Source of the DNA: Gloeocapsopsis sp. IPPAS B-1203
Lineage (GTDB): Bacteria > Cyanobacteriota > Cyanobacteriia > Cyanobacteriales > Chroococcidiopsidaceae
Length of the DNA stretch: 64,000 nucleotides
Reading direction: 5' to 3'
NCBI RefSeq assembly: GCF_002749975.1
Contig: NZ_PEIG01000007.1
Span: forward strand, 62,001 to 126,000
Shown here: positions 1-8,582 of the stretch, piece after piece
Numbering within the stretch: position 1 is the stretch's first letter
Layout: the number at the start of each line of letters is the position of its first letter
Made by a program: the position numbers and the translations under genes
Notes under the pieces: generated by a model
Databases searched by the model: none
Seen by the model: the letters and a program-made list of their open reading frames with translations, nothing else
Told to the model about the DNA's origin: nothing

Positions 1-104
1 TTTCATGAAAAGGCAGGCTTTTTTGCTGTCTGATGTTGTATGTGAGCATTTAAAGACAATTGCCTTAATTAGTAGTAAAAGACACCGTCTCTCACAATCA
101 ACTA

Positions 105-136
105 TTCTATTAATTAGATAGAACGTTCTACATAAT
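105..136 (+). promoter_or_regulatory. Putative TetR operator overlapping a promoter
   Basis: A perfect 12-bp palindrome TAGAACGTTCTA (119-130) overlaps a second inverted repeat, TTCTAT-N7-ATAGAA (105-110 and 118-123). A good -10 hexamer, CATAAT, follows directly at 131-136, so a bound repressor would cover the core promoter. Nearly the same 19 bases recur at 1285-1303. The start codon of the rhodanese gene is 169 bases further on. That the TetR protein encoded at 7288 binds here is inference; the TAGA-N4-TCTA shape resembles LmrA/YxaF-type TetR operators. Confidence 0.55.
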
Positions 137-298
137 AGTCTGAAGTAGAACACCGAAATTTAGAGCTTTTTATTCCAGCTATGTTTTCCGCAGCAAGAGT
201 GTTTCTATTCTTGTATAGCTGAGAAAACTGGTTTACTTGCACAGTCGTTCTAGCGAATCAAATTTGCTAGGGCTAATTCACTAACTTAGATAGATATT

Positions 299-1171
299 AT
301 GGAAGTTAAACCTCTGATTTCTCCTTCAGAACTTGCAAGTCTTTCACAAGAATGTGTTGTCGTGATAGATACTCGCGCACCTGAAGAGTATGCTGTTTCT
401 CACATTCCTGGTGCAGTTAATCTGCGAGAGATGTTTACTTACCTAGCAACTTCTACACCTGAAGGATTAGCTGAGTTGCGATCGCAATTTGTAGAACTTC
501 TGAGTGCAGCAGGAATCTGTGGTACAGAACGCATTGTCATATATGAAGATGCCTTAAATACTGGATACGGGCAATCTTGTCGCGGTTATTTTTTACTAAA
601 GTACTTTGGCTGTCCTTTTGTCTCTGTGTTACATGGTGGTTATCAAGCTTGGCTAGCAGCAGGTTTACCAATTACAACAGAAGTTCCTGTAATTGAAAAC
701 AAAGTTTTCACAGCCAGTATTGATTCTTCAATGATGGTAACTACTGCGCAAATGCTGCAAGCACTAGACAATCCAGCAGTTATTAAACTTGACGTTAGAG
801 ATGCCGATGAATGGCGAGGAGAAAGTTCTTCTCCGTATGGTGTAGATTTTTGTCCGCGTAAAGGTAGAATCCCTGGGGCAGTTTGGATCGAGTGGTATCA
901 GATGATGGAGCCAAATTCTGAAATACCAATGTTTCGCTCTACCGATGAAATTATGGCAATGTGTCAAGAGGTTGGTATTACACCTGATTCTACAGTATAC
1001 ATTTATTGCTTTAAAGGTTCGCGAGCTTCTAATACACTCATTGCACTAAAGGAAGCTGGAGTCAAGGATGTGCGCAATTATTTTGCCTCTTGGAATGAAT
1101 GGTCGCGCGATGGATCATTACCAATTGAGACAGGAGAACCGAGCGATCGCAAGATTCCTGCATCAGTTTAA
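299..1171 (+). CDS. Tandem-domain sulfurtransferase (rhodanese/MST type)
   Basis: This 290-residue protein has two rhodanese domains, roughly residues 5-125 and 145-280. The second carries the active-site loop with C237 in the motif CFKGSR, which would hold the persulfide. The N-terminal domain has the usual inactive role. The family moves sulfane sulfur from thiosulfate or 3-mercaptopyruvate to cyanide or other thiophiles. No signal peptide is seen, so it should be cytosolic. It is the first gene of a plus-strand run leading to a cyanate importer and cyanase, so a role with cyanide, thiocyanate or sulfane sulfur fits. Thiosulfate versus mercaptopyruvate preference cannot be settled, because the loop is neither CRKGVT nor CGSGVT. 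Confidence 0.85.
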   Translation: MEVKPLISPSELASLSQECVVVIDTRAPEEYAVSHIPGAVNLREMFTYLATSTPEGLAELRSQFVELLSAAGICGTERIVIYEDALNTGYGQSCRGYFLLKYFGCPFVSVLHGGYQAWLAAGLPITTEVPVIENKVFTASIDSSMMVTTAQMLQALDNPAVIKLDVRDADEWRGESSSPYGVDFCPRKGRIPGAVWIEWYQMMEPNSEIPMFRSTDEIMAMCQEVGITPDSTVYIYCFKGSRASNTLIALKEAGVKDVRNYFASWNEWSRDGSLPIETGEPSDRKIPASV

Positions 1172-1183
1172 CGACTAAAGAAT

Positions 1184-1272
1184 ACTGTAAAAAAGGTCAT
1201 AGTAAGCCTCTCGCGGATTGACTATGCTGCGAAGACTTGCATAGCGTAACACAATTTACTGTTTTTTACAGT
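1184..1272. repeat. Inverted repeat with nested hairpin
   Basis: ACTGTAAAAAA at 1184-1194 is exactly repeated in inverted form at 1262-1272. Between the arms lies a smaller hairpin with arms CTATGC and GCATAG. The element fills the space between the rhodanese and OsmC-like genes. It could act as a transcription terminator or attenuator, or be a small dispersed palindromic element of the kind common in cyanobacteria. No second copy was noticed in the window. Confidence 0.5.
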
Positions 1273-1284
1273 TACTACTGATTG

Positions 1285-1304
1285 AATTAGATAGAACATT
1301 CTAT
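1285..1304 (+). promoter_or_regulatory. Second putative TetR operator
   Basis: Positions 1285-1303 match 112-130 in 18 of 19 bases. The core is TAGAACATTCTA, a palindrome with only the centre imperfect. It ends 8 bases before the ATG of the OsmC-like gene, where binding would block transcription or early elongation. Two near-identical sites before two adjacent genes argue for a shared regulator, most simply the TetR protein of this cluster. Confidence 0.55.
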
Positions 1305-1311
1305 TTAAAAA

Positions 1312-1854
1312 ATGACTGAAACTACACTGACAACACAACTTAAATCTCCACTACGTCCAATTAGCAAAGAGGGCTTAGAAAAACTCGCTGCTAGTGCCAA
1401 AGCAAACCCAGATGTTGTTAAGTCCCTCAAGGTCAAGACAGTTTGCGAAGGACAGTTTCGCAATCTAACTTACGTACGTGATTTACCTGCACACGTTATT
1501 GACGAACCACCAACTTTATTAGGACAAGACACAGCACCCAATCCTTCTGAAGCCGTACTAGCTTGCCTAGGTTCCTGTCTATCGGTTGGAATCCATGCTA
1601 ATGCAGCCATGCGTGGTATTACCTTGACAAAGTTGGAATTGGAACTTGAGGGAGATATCAATATTACAGGTGTTTGGGGAATTGGTGACTTGTCAGACAA
1701 GCGGTTGGGATTTACAGATATTCGAGTCAAAGTTGAACTAGACGGTGATGCTAGTCGTGAAGAGTTAGAGGAACTTGTTGCTCATGCTAATGTCTGGTCG
1801 CCAGTTGCTAATACACTCAGGCTTCCTGTCAATATGGAAGTTACTCTGGCGTAG
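1312..1854 (+). CDS. OsmC-family protein
   Basis: This 180-residue protein has the OsmC/Ohr/YhfA fold pattern, including the central helix motif AVLACLGSCLSVG with C85 and C89, and the C-terminal segment HANVWSPVANTL. In peroxidase members that last segment starts with a second redox cysteine (CPVS); here the position holds Trp-Ser. A classical two-cysteine hydroperoxide reductase is therefore less likely, and a YhfA-like thiol role is more plausible. C45, C85 and C89 remain as possible redox residues. The start lies just after an operator-like palindrome, with no clear Shine-Dalgarno sequence. Gene order links it to the upstream sulfurtransferase. Confidence 0.8.
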   Translation: MTETTLTTQLKSPLRPISKEGLEKLAASAKANPDVVKSLKVKTVCEGQFRNLTYVRDLPAHVIDEPPTLLGQDTAPNPSEAVLACLGSCLSVGIHANAAMRGITLTKLELELEGDINITGVWGIGDLSDKRLGFTDIRVKVELDGDASREELEELVAHANVWSPVANTLRLPVNMEVTLA

Positions 1855-1960
1855 ATATTTTATCTGATTAGTCGCATGAGGCTCAATCCTATGAGTAGCA
1901 ACAAAATAAATATTGGGGTTGAGCCTATATTTTTATAATCATCTTGAAAGAGAATTTGCG

Positions 1961-3130
1961 ATGCATTCCCATATTCATACGGTTAAAGATTTGCTAGTTG
2001 AAAATACGCCATTACCAGACTCAAATAGTGATGCGATCGCTCAAAGTATTCAAAATCTCATTAACTTAGAATTAAAGCCTAGAGTCAAAGATATTGATGA
2101 GAAAGGTGAATATCCAAAAGCGTTTTTACAAAACCTTGGTGCGATTGGTGGATTTGGGCAAAGTGTTCCCAAACAATACGGTGGTGCTGGACATCAAGGG
2201 CTAAAATTTCCGGTACAGATGATTGAGGCAATTTCTCAAGAATGCCTAAACACAGGGTTTATTACTTGGTGTCAGTTTGCCTGTACGTGGTATCTACAAA
2301 ATAGTGATAATGAATACTTGCTAAGAAACGTTTTACCCAAAGTAGCAAGCGCACAAATCATAGCAGGTACAGGGTTATCTAACCCCATGAAGCATTTTGC
2401 TGGAATTGAGAAAATTGCTTTAGTTGCGCAGCGTAAGAAAGGTGGATATTTAATTAATGGTACTTTACCCTGGGTATCCAATATTGGTGCAGAGCATTAC
2501 TTTGCGATCGCAGCTCAAATAATTAATTCTAATGACTACTTAATGGCAATTGTTACTGACAGTTTCCCAGGATTAACTTTACGTTGCAATTCTCATTTTA
2601 TTGCCTTAGAAGGTAGCAATACTTACGCCTGTATTTTCAAAGATGTTTTTGTACCTGATACATTTGTTTTAGCAGCACCTTGTGAAGAGTATGTTGAACA
2701 AATTAGAGCTGGTTTCGTTTTAACTCAGGTAGGAATGGGTTTAGGATTAGTCTCCAGCTGTATTGAGTTGATGCAAGAAGCAAATAAACGTCTAGCTCAT
2801 GTCAATTGTTTTCTTGATGATTGCGTAGAAGATTTAGAAAATGAACTTGAATCTCTACGCTTACATACTTATATCTTGGCAACAGAGATACAGTCACCTG
2901 AATCTATCCGAAATGATTTCTTTAAAAAAGTTGTCCAAGCTCGTGCAACAGCCTCAGAACTTGCTTTACGTGCTGCGCAATCTGCAATGTTACATTTAGG
3001 TGCTAAAGCTTATTTAGAAGGTAGCACCGTTTCTAGAAAGCTGCGAGAAGCTTATTTTGTAGCAATTGTAACTCCTGCATTAAAGCATTTAAAAAAGGTT
3101 TTGTCTCAGATGACAGATACTGCTGTTTAA
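1961..3130 (+). CDS. Acyl-CoA-dehydrogenase-like flavoprotein
   Basis: The 389-residue protein resembles the acyl-CoA dehydrogenase superfamily: a helical N-terminal domain, a central beta domain (GTGLSNPMKHF near residue 140, then GYLINGTLPWVSNIGAEHY) and a C-terminal helical domain. I chose the ATG at 1961, preceded by AAAGAGAA, over an upstream TTG at 1913. The gene sits between an OsmC-like gene and a cyanate-type importer, not among fatty-acid genes. Members of this superfamily also include flavin monooxygenases of the SfnB/DszC type, which act on organosulfur or nitrogen compounds. The substrate is unknown; a monooxygenase or oxidase role on a compound imported by the cluster is inference. 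Confidence 0.7.
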   Translation: MHSHIHTVKDLLVENTPLPDSNSDAIAQSIQNLINLELKPRVKDIDEKGEYPKAFLQNLGAIGGFGQSVPKQYGGAGHQGLKFPVQMIEAISQECLNTGFITWCQFACTWYLQNSDNEYLLRNVLPKVASAQIIAGTGLSNPMKHFAGIEKIALVAQRKKGGYLINGTLPWVSNIGAEHYFAIAAQIINSNDYLMAIVTDSFPGLTLRCNSHFIALEGSNTYACIFKDVFVPDTFVLAAPCEEYVEQIRAGFVLTQVGMGLGLVSSCIELMQEANKRLAHVNCFLDDCVEDLENELESLRLHTYILATEIQSPESIRNDFFKKVVQARATASELALRAAQSAMLHLGAKAYLEGSTVSRKLREAYFVAIVTPALKHLKKVLSQMTDTAV

Positions 3131-3247
3131 TCGATTGAATAGAGTTATTGTTTCAAAAATATTTGAAGATAAAGAAGTTTAGGTATTCAAAACTTCGACT
3201 AGAAAGCAACATAGAAAAACATTTAATTAAATAAAAATCAATTAATC

Positions 3248-4843
3248 ATGGTAGCTTACCTCAATACTAAAGTTAGAAAGACTTATAATTTAAATAGCTT
3301 CATATCAAGCTGCTCTTGTGGTGGTTTTCATACATCAGAAGAACATTGGAAATTCATGGAAGGAATGCCTCAAGATCCAGTAGATTTAGTTGCAGATCTA
3401 ATTGCAATGGGGCAATACGAACCTGAAACGTTAAAAATAGCTGAAAAAAATATTTATGCAGAACTCAGACAAGCTTTAGTACAACAAATACTCGCTAAAG
3501 CTGAACCAAGACAGCAGCAAATATGTAACGAACTAATCAAACAAGCAGGAGGACTAGAAGAAGCATTCGCAGCTGCATTTGGTTCTCATGCAACAGGCTT
3601 TTTTAATGATACTTTGCGAGCGAGTAAATTTCGGCGCAGAGATTTTTTAATCAAAGTGGCAGCAACAGCAGCGATTGTGACGCTAGCAAGCTGTGCGGGC
3701 GAGAATAATAGTAATACTTCACAATCATCACTAGAAGAAGCAAGCACTCCTGGAAACTTAGAAAAAACAGATTTAAATATTGGTTTTATTCCAATTGCCT
3801 GTGCAACTCCGATTGTCATTTCAGAACCCTTAGGCTTTTATCAAAAGCATGGCTTAAACGTAACCTTGCGGAAAATGCCTAACTGGGCAGCAGTAAGAGA
3901 GTCAGCGATCGCAGGTGAACTTGATGCCTATCATATGCTTTCGCCCATGCCAATCGCCGTGACGCTGGGTTTAGGTTCGACAACTTTCCCAATTCAACTT
4001 GCAAGCATCGAAAACATTAATGGACAGTCGATTGCTGTTGCTCTTAAACACCGAGACAAAATTCAAGGTCCTGCGGATTTTAAGGGAATGACAATTGCAG
4101 TTCCTTTTCCCTATTCAATGCACAACCTACTATTACGCTATTATTTAGCTTCTGGAGGCTTGAATCCAGACACCGATGTTGCTATCCAGATTGTGCCACC
4201 ACCAGACTCCGTTGCCCAAATGTCAGCAGGGCAGATTGATGCTTTTTTGATGCCTGATAACTTCGGTCAGCGTGCAGTATTTGAAGGCATTGGTTACATC
4301 CATACGTTGACAAAAGATCTGTGGGATGGTCATCCTTGTTGTGCTTTTGCTGCTAGCCAACAGTGGATTGATGCGCATCCTAACACCTTCCGCGCAGTCA
4401 ACAAAGCAATTATTGATGGTGCTGCACACGCCAACGCTGCTGAAAATCGTACAGAAATTGCCAAAGTCTTATCAGAACGTCGCTACCTCAACCAGCCCGA
4501 ACCTGTGTTGCAAGCAGTGATGACAGGTAACTTTGAAGACGGATTGGGAAATACGTTAAACGTGCCGGATCGCGTGGGGTTTGATCCTTATCCTTGGAAA
4601 AGCTTTGCTAAGTGGATCTCCTCGCAGTTAGTGCGCTGGGATTTGATGCCAACTGAGAAAGCCGACTATCCCCAGATTGCCGAACAGATTTACATGACTG
4701 ATTTAGCAAGAGAACTTGCCCAAGAATTAGGGCAAAATCCTCCGAATGAAGAAACTAGAGTAGAAAATCTGAAGTTTGACACTTTTGATCCAGCAAATCC
4801 TGCTGCTTATTTAGAACAACAAAATCAAAAATTCAACGTTTAA
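3248..4843 (+). CDS. cynA: ABC importer substrate-binding protein, CynA/NrtA/CmpA type
   Basis: The core (about residue 165 to 531) is an NMT1/NrtA-like periplasmic binding domain. A twin-arginine lipoprotein signal lies unusually far in: RRRDFLIK at 129-136, a hydrophobic stretch, and lipobox LASC with C149. Residues 1-122 form a mostly helical extension with a CSC pair (C22, C24). A TTG at 3614 would give a normal signal peptide, so translation may start there, but the extension reads as genuine coding sequence. Permease, ATPase and cyanase follow on the same strand, which points to cyanate, as in known cynABDS operons. Nitrate, bicarbonate or sulfonate transporters use the same fold. Confidence 0.75.
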   Translation: MVAYLNTKVRKTYNLNSFISSCSCGGFHTSEEHWKFMEGMPQDPVDLVADLIAMGQYEPETLKIAEKNIYAELRQALVQQILAKAEPRQQQICNELIKQAGGLEEAFAAAFGSHATGFFNDTLRASKFRRRDFLIKVAATAAIVTLASCAGENNSNTSQSSLEEASTPGNLEKTDLNIGFIPIACATPIVISEPLGFYQKHGLNVTLRKMPNWAAVRESAIAGELDAYHMLSPMPIAVTLGLGSTTFPIQLASIENINGQSIAVALKHRDKIQGPADFKGMTIAVPFPYSMHNLLLRYYLASGGLNPDTDVAIQIVPPPDSVAQMSAGQIDAFLMPDNFGQRAVFEGIGYIHTLTKDLWDGHPCCAFAASQQWIDAHPNTFRAVNKAIIDGAAHANAAENRTEIAKVLSERRYLNQPEPVLQAVMTGNFEDGLGNTLNVPDRVGFDPYPWKSFAKWISSQLVRWDLMPTEKADYPQIAEQIYMTDLARELAQELGQNPPNEETRVENLKFDTFDPANPAAYLEQQNQKFNV

Positions 4844-4848
4844 GCTCG

Positions 4849-5688
4849 ATGCCATTTATTAGATTCATGGCTAATTCACTACCACAACGCCGTAAACTCG
4901 TACCTATCTGGAACAGCAACTTACAAGCATTGGCTTTGTTCTTGGTTGTGTTGATTGTGTTTCTGGGCGCTTGGGAATTAGGAGTTCAGTTAAATGTCTT
5001 TTCTCAACTAGTGCCATCTGCGAGTAGAACATTACAAGCGTTTTGGGGTTGGGTTTCTGATCCATTCTTCGACTACGGTCCCAATGATAAAGGCATTGGC
5101 TGGCACGTCCTGGCAAGTTTGAGAAGGGTTGTGACAGGATTTTTAATTGGTTCTGCGATCGCGATTCCCTTGGGTATTGTAATCGGACTATCTGACGTTA
5201 TTTCTAAGGCTGTAGATCCCTATATTCAAGTTCTCAAACCAGTTTCTCCTCTTGCATGGCTGCCATTAGGACTCGGCTTGCTCAAAAACTCAGAAAACAC
5301 TGCTTTATTCGTCATCGCGATTACTAGCCTTTGGCCTACTCTGATTAATACTAAATTTGGAGTGAGCAATGTCGATCCTGCAGTACTTAATGTAGCGCGT
5401 ACCTTGGGCGCTTCGCGCTGGCGAACGATTTGGAAAGTCATTCTCCCTGCAGCTGCACCTAGTATTGTTGCTGGATTACGCATCAGTATTGGAATTGCTT
5501 GGTTAGTGATCGTAGCAGCAGAAATTTTGGTTGGCGGAACTGGAGTAGGCTACTTTATTTGGAACGAGTGGAACAACTTAGAAATTACTAGCATTCTTAC
5601 CGCGATTATTGTTATTGGACTAGTTGGTTTACTGCTAGATCGACTATTTGGATTACTACAAACTTGGGTTTCTTTTGGACAACGATAA
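4849..5688 (+). CDS. cynB: ABC importer permease, cyanate type
   Basis: This 279-residue membrane protein has about six transmembrane segments. The cytoplasmic EAA loop, ARTLGASRWRTIWKVILP near residues 180-200, couples to the ATPase as in NrtB/SsuC/TauC permeases. It starts 5 bases after the stop of the binding-protein gene, so the two are probably translated together. An ATG at 4867 is an alternative start. A 185-base spacer full of short repeats separates it from the ATPase gene, which is unusual for such a compact operon. Confidence 0.8.
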   Translation: MPFIRFMANSLPQRRKLVPIWNSNLQALALFLVVLIVFLGAWELGVQLNVFSQLVPSASRTLQAFWGWVSDPFFDYGPNDKGIGWHVLASLRRVVTGFLIGSAIAIPLGIVIGLSDVISKAVDPYIQVLKPVSPLAWLPLGLGLLKNSENTALFVIAITSLWPTLINTKFGVSNVDPAVLNVARTLGASRWRTIWKVILPAAAPSIVAGLRISIGIAWLVIVAAEILVGGTGVGYFIWNEWNNLEITSILTAIIVIGLVGLLLDRLFGLLQTWVSFGQR

Positions 5689-5873
5689 CCATGAATGCGA
5701 GTGCGAATGACTTCGCTAATACACAAACAAAGTTCACCAATTTAGAGTTATGAGTCGTGAAGTATTGAGTTATGAGTTAAGAAAATTCAAAATTTAAAAC
5801 TCAAAACTTTGCTTGGGTAGCCTCAACTTCAGTCGCAGGACTGCGATTTTTAACTAAGTCAATTTGACGTATT
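5689..5873. repeat. Repeat-rich spacer inside the cyn operon
   Basis: The spacer holds heptamer-like runs of GAGTTAT around 5745-5780. It ends with a 22-base sequence at 5818-5839 that recurs exactly, inverted, at 60332-60353. GAGTTAT-type strings also occur at 48432-48480. These are typical cyanobacterial short tandemly repeated spacer sequences. No gene is seen here. Confidence 0.65.
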
Positions 5874-6755
5874 ATGATTTCTTCACACGTTGATCCTGTT
5901 GATATTAGCTCTACTTCTGCTCAACTTGCATTGAATCATGTCTTCAAAGTTTATCCTGGACGGCAAAGTTGGCAAGACAAGTTACTACGACGGACTTCAC
6001 CAGATTTTGTAGCGCTTGCAGACATCAATCTAGAAGTTGAAGCTAACACCTTTGTGTCAATTATTGGTTCATCCGGCTGTGGTAAATCGACTCTACTAAA
6101 CATTATTGCTGGACTTACCCCACCAACTCGCGGTTCAATCAAACTCAATGAAGTTGAAATTTCTAAACCTGGTCCCGATCGCGGAGTCGTCTTTCAAAAC
6201 TACGCATTGATGCCATGGATGACTGTTTTTGAGAATATTCGCTTTGCCATTGAGACAGTGTATCCACACATGACTATTGTTGAGCAGAAAAACATTGCCC
6301 GCGAGTACATTGATTTAGTAGGGCTACGCGGTGCTGAACGTAAGCATCCTCACGAACTATCAGGAGGTATGAAACAAAGGGTAGGTATTGCTCGTGCATT
6401 AGCTATTAACCCCAAAATCTTGCTTATGGACGAACCGTTTGGCGCCTTAGATGCACTCACTCGTGGTTTTCTGCAAGACGAAGTTGCTCGAATTTGGGAA
6501 CAACAGCGACAAACCGTTATTCTCATCACTCATAGTATCGAAGAAGCATTGTTACTCTCTGACAAGATTGTCATGATGACAAGAGGTTCTGCGGCACGAA
6601 TTGCTGAAGTTTTAGATATTCCTTTTCCACGACCGCGCAGGCGTGAATCCTTAGATCAATACGCAGCCTACCACGAGCTAAAAGCTGAGTTAGAAATGCA
6701 CTTATCCCAGGAAACTCGTGCTGTGGAGGAAGCACGCATCAAAGTTAAACCTTAA
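5874..6755 (+). CDS. cynD: ABC importer ATPase, cyanate type
   Basis: The 293-residue protein shows Walker [10 protein letters not shown] (65-73), signature LSGGMKQR (about 162-169), Walker [13 protein letters not shown] and the switch His in LITHS. It belongs with the NrtD/SsuB/TauB ATPases that power uptake with NMT1-type binding proteins. The C-terminal tail is short, so it lacks the extra regulatory domain of NrtC/CmpC. Cyanase starts 20 bases after its stop. Substrate identity rests on that neighbour. Confidence 0.82.
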   Translation: MISSHVDPVDISSTSAQLALNHVFKVYPGRQSWQDKLLRRTSPDFVALADINLEVEANTFVSIIGSSGCGKSTLLNIIAGLTPPTRGSIKLNEVEISKPGPDRGVVFQNYALMPWMTVFENIRFAIETVYPHMTIVEQKNIAREYIDLVGLRGAERKHPHELSGGMKQRVGIARALAINPKILLMDEPFGALDALTRGFLQDEVARIWEQQRQTVILITHSIEEALLLSDKIVMMTRGSAARIAEVLDIPFPRPRRRESLDQYAAYHELKAELEMHLSQETRAVEEARIKVKP

Positions 6756-6775
6756 TAAAATGCAAGGAGTAAGTA

Positions 6776-7222
6776 ATGTCAGTTGAGATTCCTGAAATTA
6801 CCAAAAAACTACTAGCTGCAAAGCAAGCAAAAGGCATCAGCTTTGCCGATCTCGAAAAGGCTGTTGGACGTGACGAAGTCTGGATTGCTACAGTGCTTTA
6901 CCGTCAAGCTAGCGCTTCGGAAGATGAAGCAAGTAAAATCCTACACGCCTTAAATCTCAGTCAAGATTTAGTGCCAGAACTTACAGCTTGTCCAGCAAAG
7001 GGATTAGGTCCAGTCGTACCTACTGATCCGCTGGTTTATCGCTTCTACGAAATTATGCAAGTTTATGGAATGCCTATCAAAGAGGTAGTGCATGAAAAGT
7101 TTGGTGATGGCATCATGAGTGCTATTGATTTCACGCTAGAGGTGGAAAAAGAAGAAGACCCCAAAGGCGATCGCGTCAAAGTGATTATGAATGGCAAATT
7201 TTTGCCTTATAAGAAGTGGTGA
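6776..7222 (+). CDS. cynS: Cyanate hydratase (cyanase)
   Basis: This 148-residue protein matches the full length of cyanase. It decomposes cyanate with bicarbonate to carbamate and CO2, and carbamate then yields ammonia. The N-terminal helical domain (1-80) is followed by the decameric catalytic domain. The expected catalytic residues are visible: R89 and E92 in [11 protein letters not shown], and S115 in MSAIDF. The C-terminus FLPYKKW is the usual ending. AAGGAG lies about 7 bases before the ATG. It probably shares a transcript with the importer ATPase. Confidence 0.95.
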   Translation: MSVEIPEITKKLLAAKQAKGISFADLEKAVGRDEVWIATVLYRQASASEDEASKILHALNLSQDLVPELTACPAKGLGPVVPTDPLVYRFYEIMQVYGMPIKEVVHEKFGDGIMSAIDFTLEVEKEEDPKGDRVKVIMNGKFLPYKKW

Positions 7223-7287
7223 CATTTGCTGTAACAGAAATAACAGAAATAAGATAGAAAGTGGTGAGATAGCAGCTACTTACATGT

Positions 7288-7875
7288 ATGGTCAACCTCA
7301 AGCGTACTCGTGAGGACATATTGTCCTCCGTGGGAGAACTGATTCATCGCCAGGGTATTCAATCAACTGGACTGAAGGAACTTTTTGCAGTAAGTCAGGT
7401 GTCTTCTGGTAGTTTCTATAACTACTTTGAGTCAAAAGACGAACTTGCTCACGCGCTTATTGACTTTAAATGGAACGAGCTTAAAGCTGCTATCCTCATC
7501 CCTGCAATGAATGCTTCTGAAGATCCAATTGCTAACCTCTTTTGGATGATTGATCGCTTAGAAGAAAAGCATCTTACCGATCCTAATTGTGCAGGCTGTC
7601 TCTTGGGTAATTTGATCGTTGATTTAGTAGCACACGATAGCTCTTTTCAAGAACATTTAGTTCAGGTTTTTAATGAGTGGCAAAATGCGATCGCACAACT
7701 ACTACAAGCAGGTCAAACTCAACTTCTGCCAAATATTAACCCTGAAGAATTAGCAGAACAACTGCTCGCGATGATTGAGGGCGTTTTACTGATGGAACGC
7801 CTTTACAAACAGCCTGCGCGATTACACCGAGGTTTTGACAATATTCGATGTTTTTTGAGAGCAGCACTTTACTAA
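7288..7875 (+). CDS. TetR/AcrR-family regulator
   Basis: The 195-residue protein has an N-terminal TetR helix-turn-helix: REDILSSVGELIHRQGIQ, then TGLKELFAVSQVSSGSFYNYF, residues 8-50. The ligand domain contains CAGCLLGNLIVDLV, a pattern seen in YxaF/LmrA/AcuR-like TetR proteins. It follows cyanase by 65 bases on the same strand. The best candidate binding sites in the window are the twin palindromes at 119-130 and 1292-1303. The inducer could be a substrate or product of the cluster. Repressor action is family knowledge; the target is inferred. Confidence 0.85.
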   Translation: MVNLKRTREDILSSVGELIHRQGIQSTGLKELFAVSQVSSGSFYNYFESKDELAHALIDFKWNELKAAILIPAMNASEDPIANLFWMIDRLEEKHLTDPNCAGCLLGNLIVDLVAHDSSFQEHLVQVFNEWQNAIAQLLQAGQTQLLPNINPEELAEQLLAMIEGVLLMERLYKQPARLHRGFDNIRCFLRAALY

Positions 7876-8161
7876 CAGAGTAATTTTGCTGATTGCTGAT
7901 ATTGAACTTCACAGCCAACGTTTATCAAAACTACCAACTTTTAATATTTACTGTTCAAGCTATTTTTATTTAAAACACAACTATAGCTCAATTACAACCG
8001 CAAAATTACAGATGTAAGCCCAAAAACGTTTAAATATTCAGTGATCTTCACCAGGAAAAATAAATTGGAGTTATGGCACTGTTGAATCAGCAGTAAATTA
8101 TATTTGAGTTCTTTATTCTCAGTAAAGTCTGCCTGTCACCATATATATCCAAAAAATAACT

Positions 8162-8338
8162 ATGAATTTAAAGTATACAATTACTAACTTTCCAATTTTG
8201 CAGTATTTAAACCAACCTTTGTTTGATTCTACACTCGAATTAATATTAAATCCACGACGATTTCAATATGTCTATAGAGTACAAATGTTGGAGAGTTGTT
8301 GGGTTATGGAATGCTACTCCCAAGATCACTTAAAGTAG
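8162..8338 (+). CDS. Possible small ORF, 58 residues
   Basis: The frame runs from ATG at 8162 to TAG at 8338 and encodes a peptide starting MNLKYTITNFPILQYL. I do not recognise it. There is no convincing ribosome-binding site, and the region is AT-rich. It is listed only because it is the longest frame in an otherwise empty stretch; it may be chance or the remnant of a gene. Confidence 0.15.
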   Translation: MNLKYTITNFPILQYLNQPLFDSTLELILNPRRFQYVYRVQMLESCWVMECYSQDHLK

Positions 8339-8410
8339 ACAAACTGCTTTTGCTTGAACTAATTAGCTACTAAAGCAGAAGTATTCATCCAATGAAATTA
8401 TCATGTAACA

Positions 8411-8513
8411 CTTAAAGGTGTATTAATCTTTAATAAAAATTAATTTAAGCTTGCTCTAAATTAAAGGTTCATTAAACTTGCCTTAACCAAACCTTAAAAG
8501 ATGGCATTATAGA
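8411..8513 (+). promoter_or_regulatory. PHO-box-like array with promoter
   Basis: Four 8-base units repeat at 11-base steps: ATTAAAGG (8460-8467), ATTAAACT (8471-8478), CTTAACCA (8482-8489) and CTTAAAAG (8493-8500). A weaker pair, CTTAAAGG (8411-8418) and ATTAATCT (8422-8429), has the same 11-base step. This matches the cyanobacterial PHO box bound by SphR/PhoB. TATAGA at 8508-8513 could be the -10. The likely targets are the small ORF at 8583 and the membrane protein at 8839. Confidence 0.55.
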
Positions 8514-8582
8514 GGTTAGGAGTAAAAATAATACGTTGTCCCTGTTGCGTGGCTACGTAATTACCAGGATAAGGAATTGTCA

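Noticed and set aside
1-40. Short hairpin AAAAG/CTTTT at the left edge as a terminator
   Set aside because: The stem is only five base pairs and the upstream gene is outside the window, so a call is not supported.
3131-3247. NtcA site (GTA-N8-TAC) upstream of cynA
   Set aside because: Known cyn operons are NtcA-controlled, but no such sequence is present here or before the rhodanese gene.
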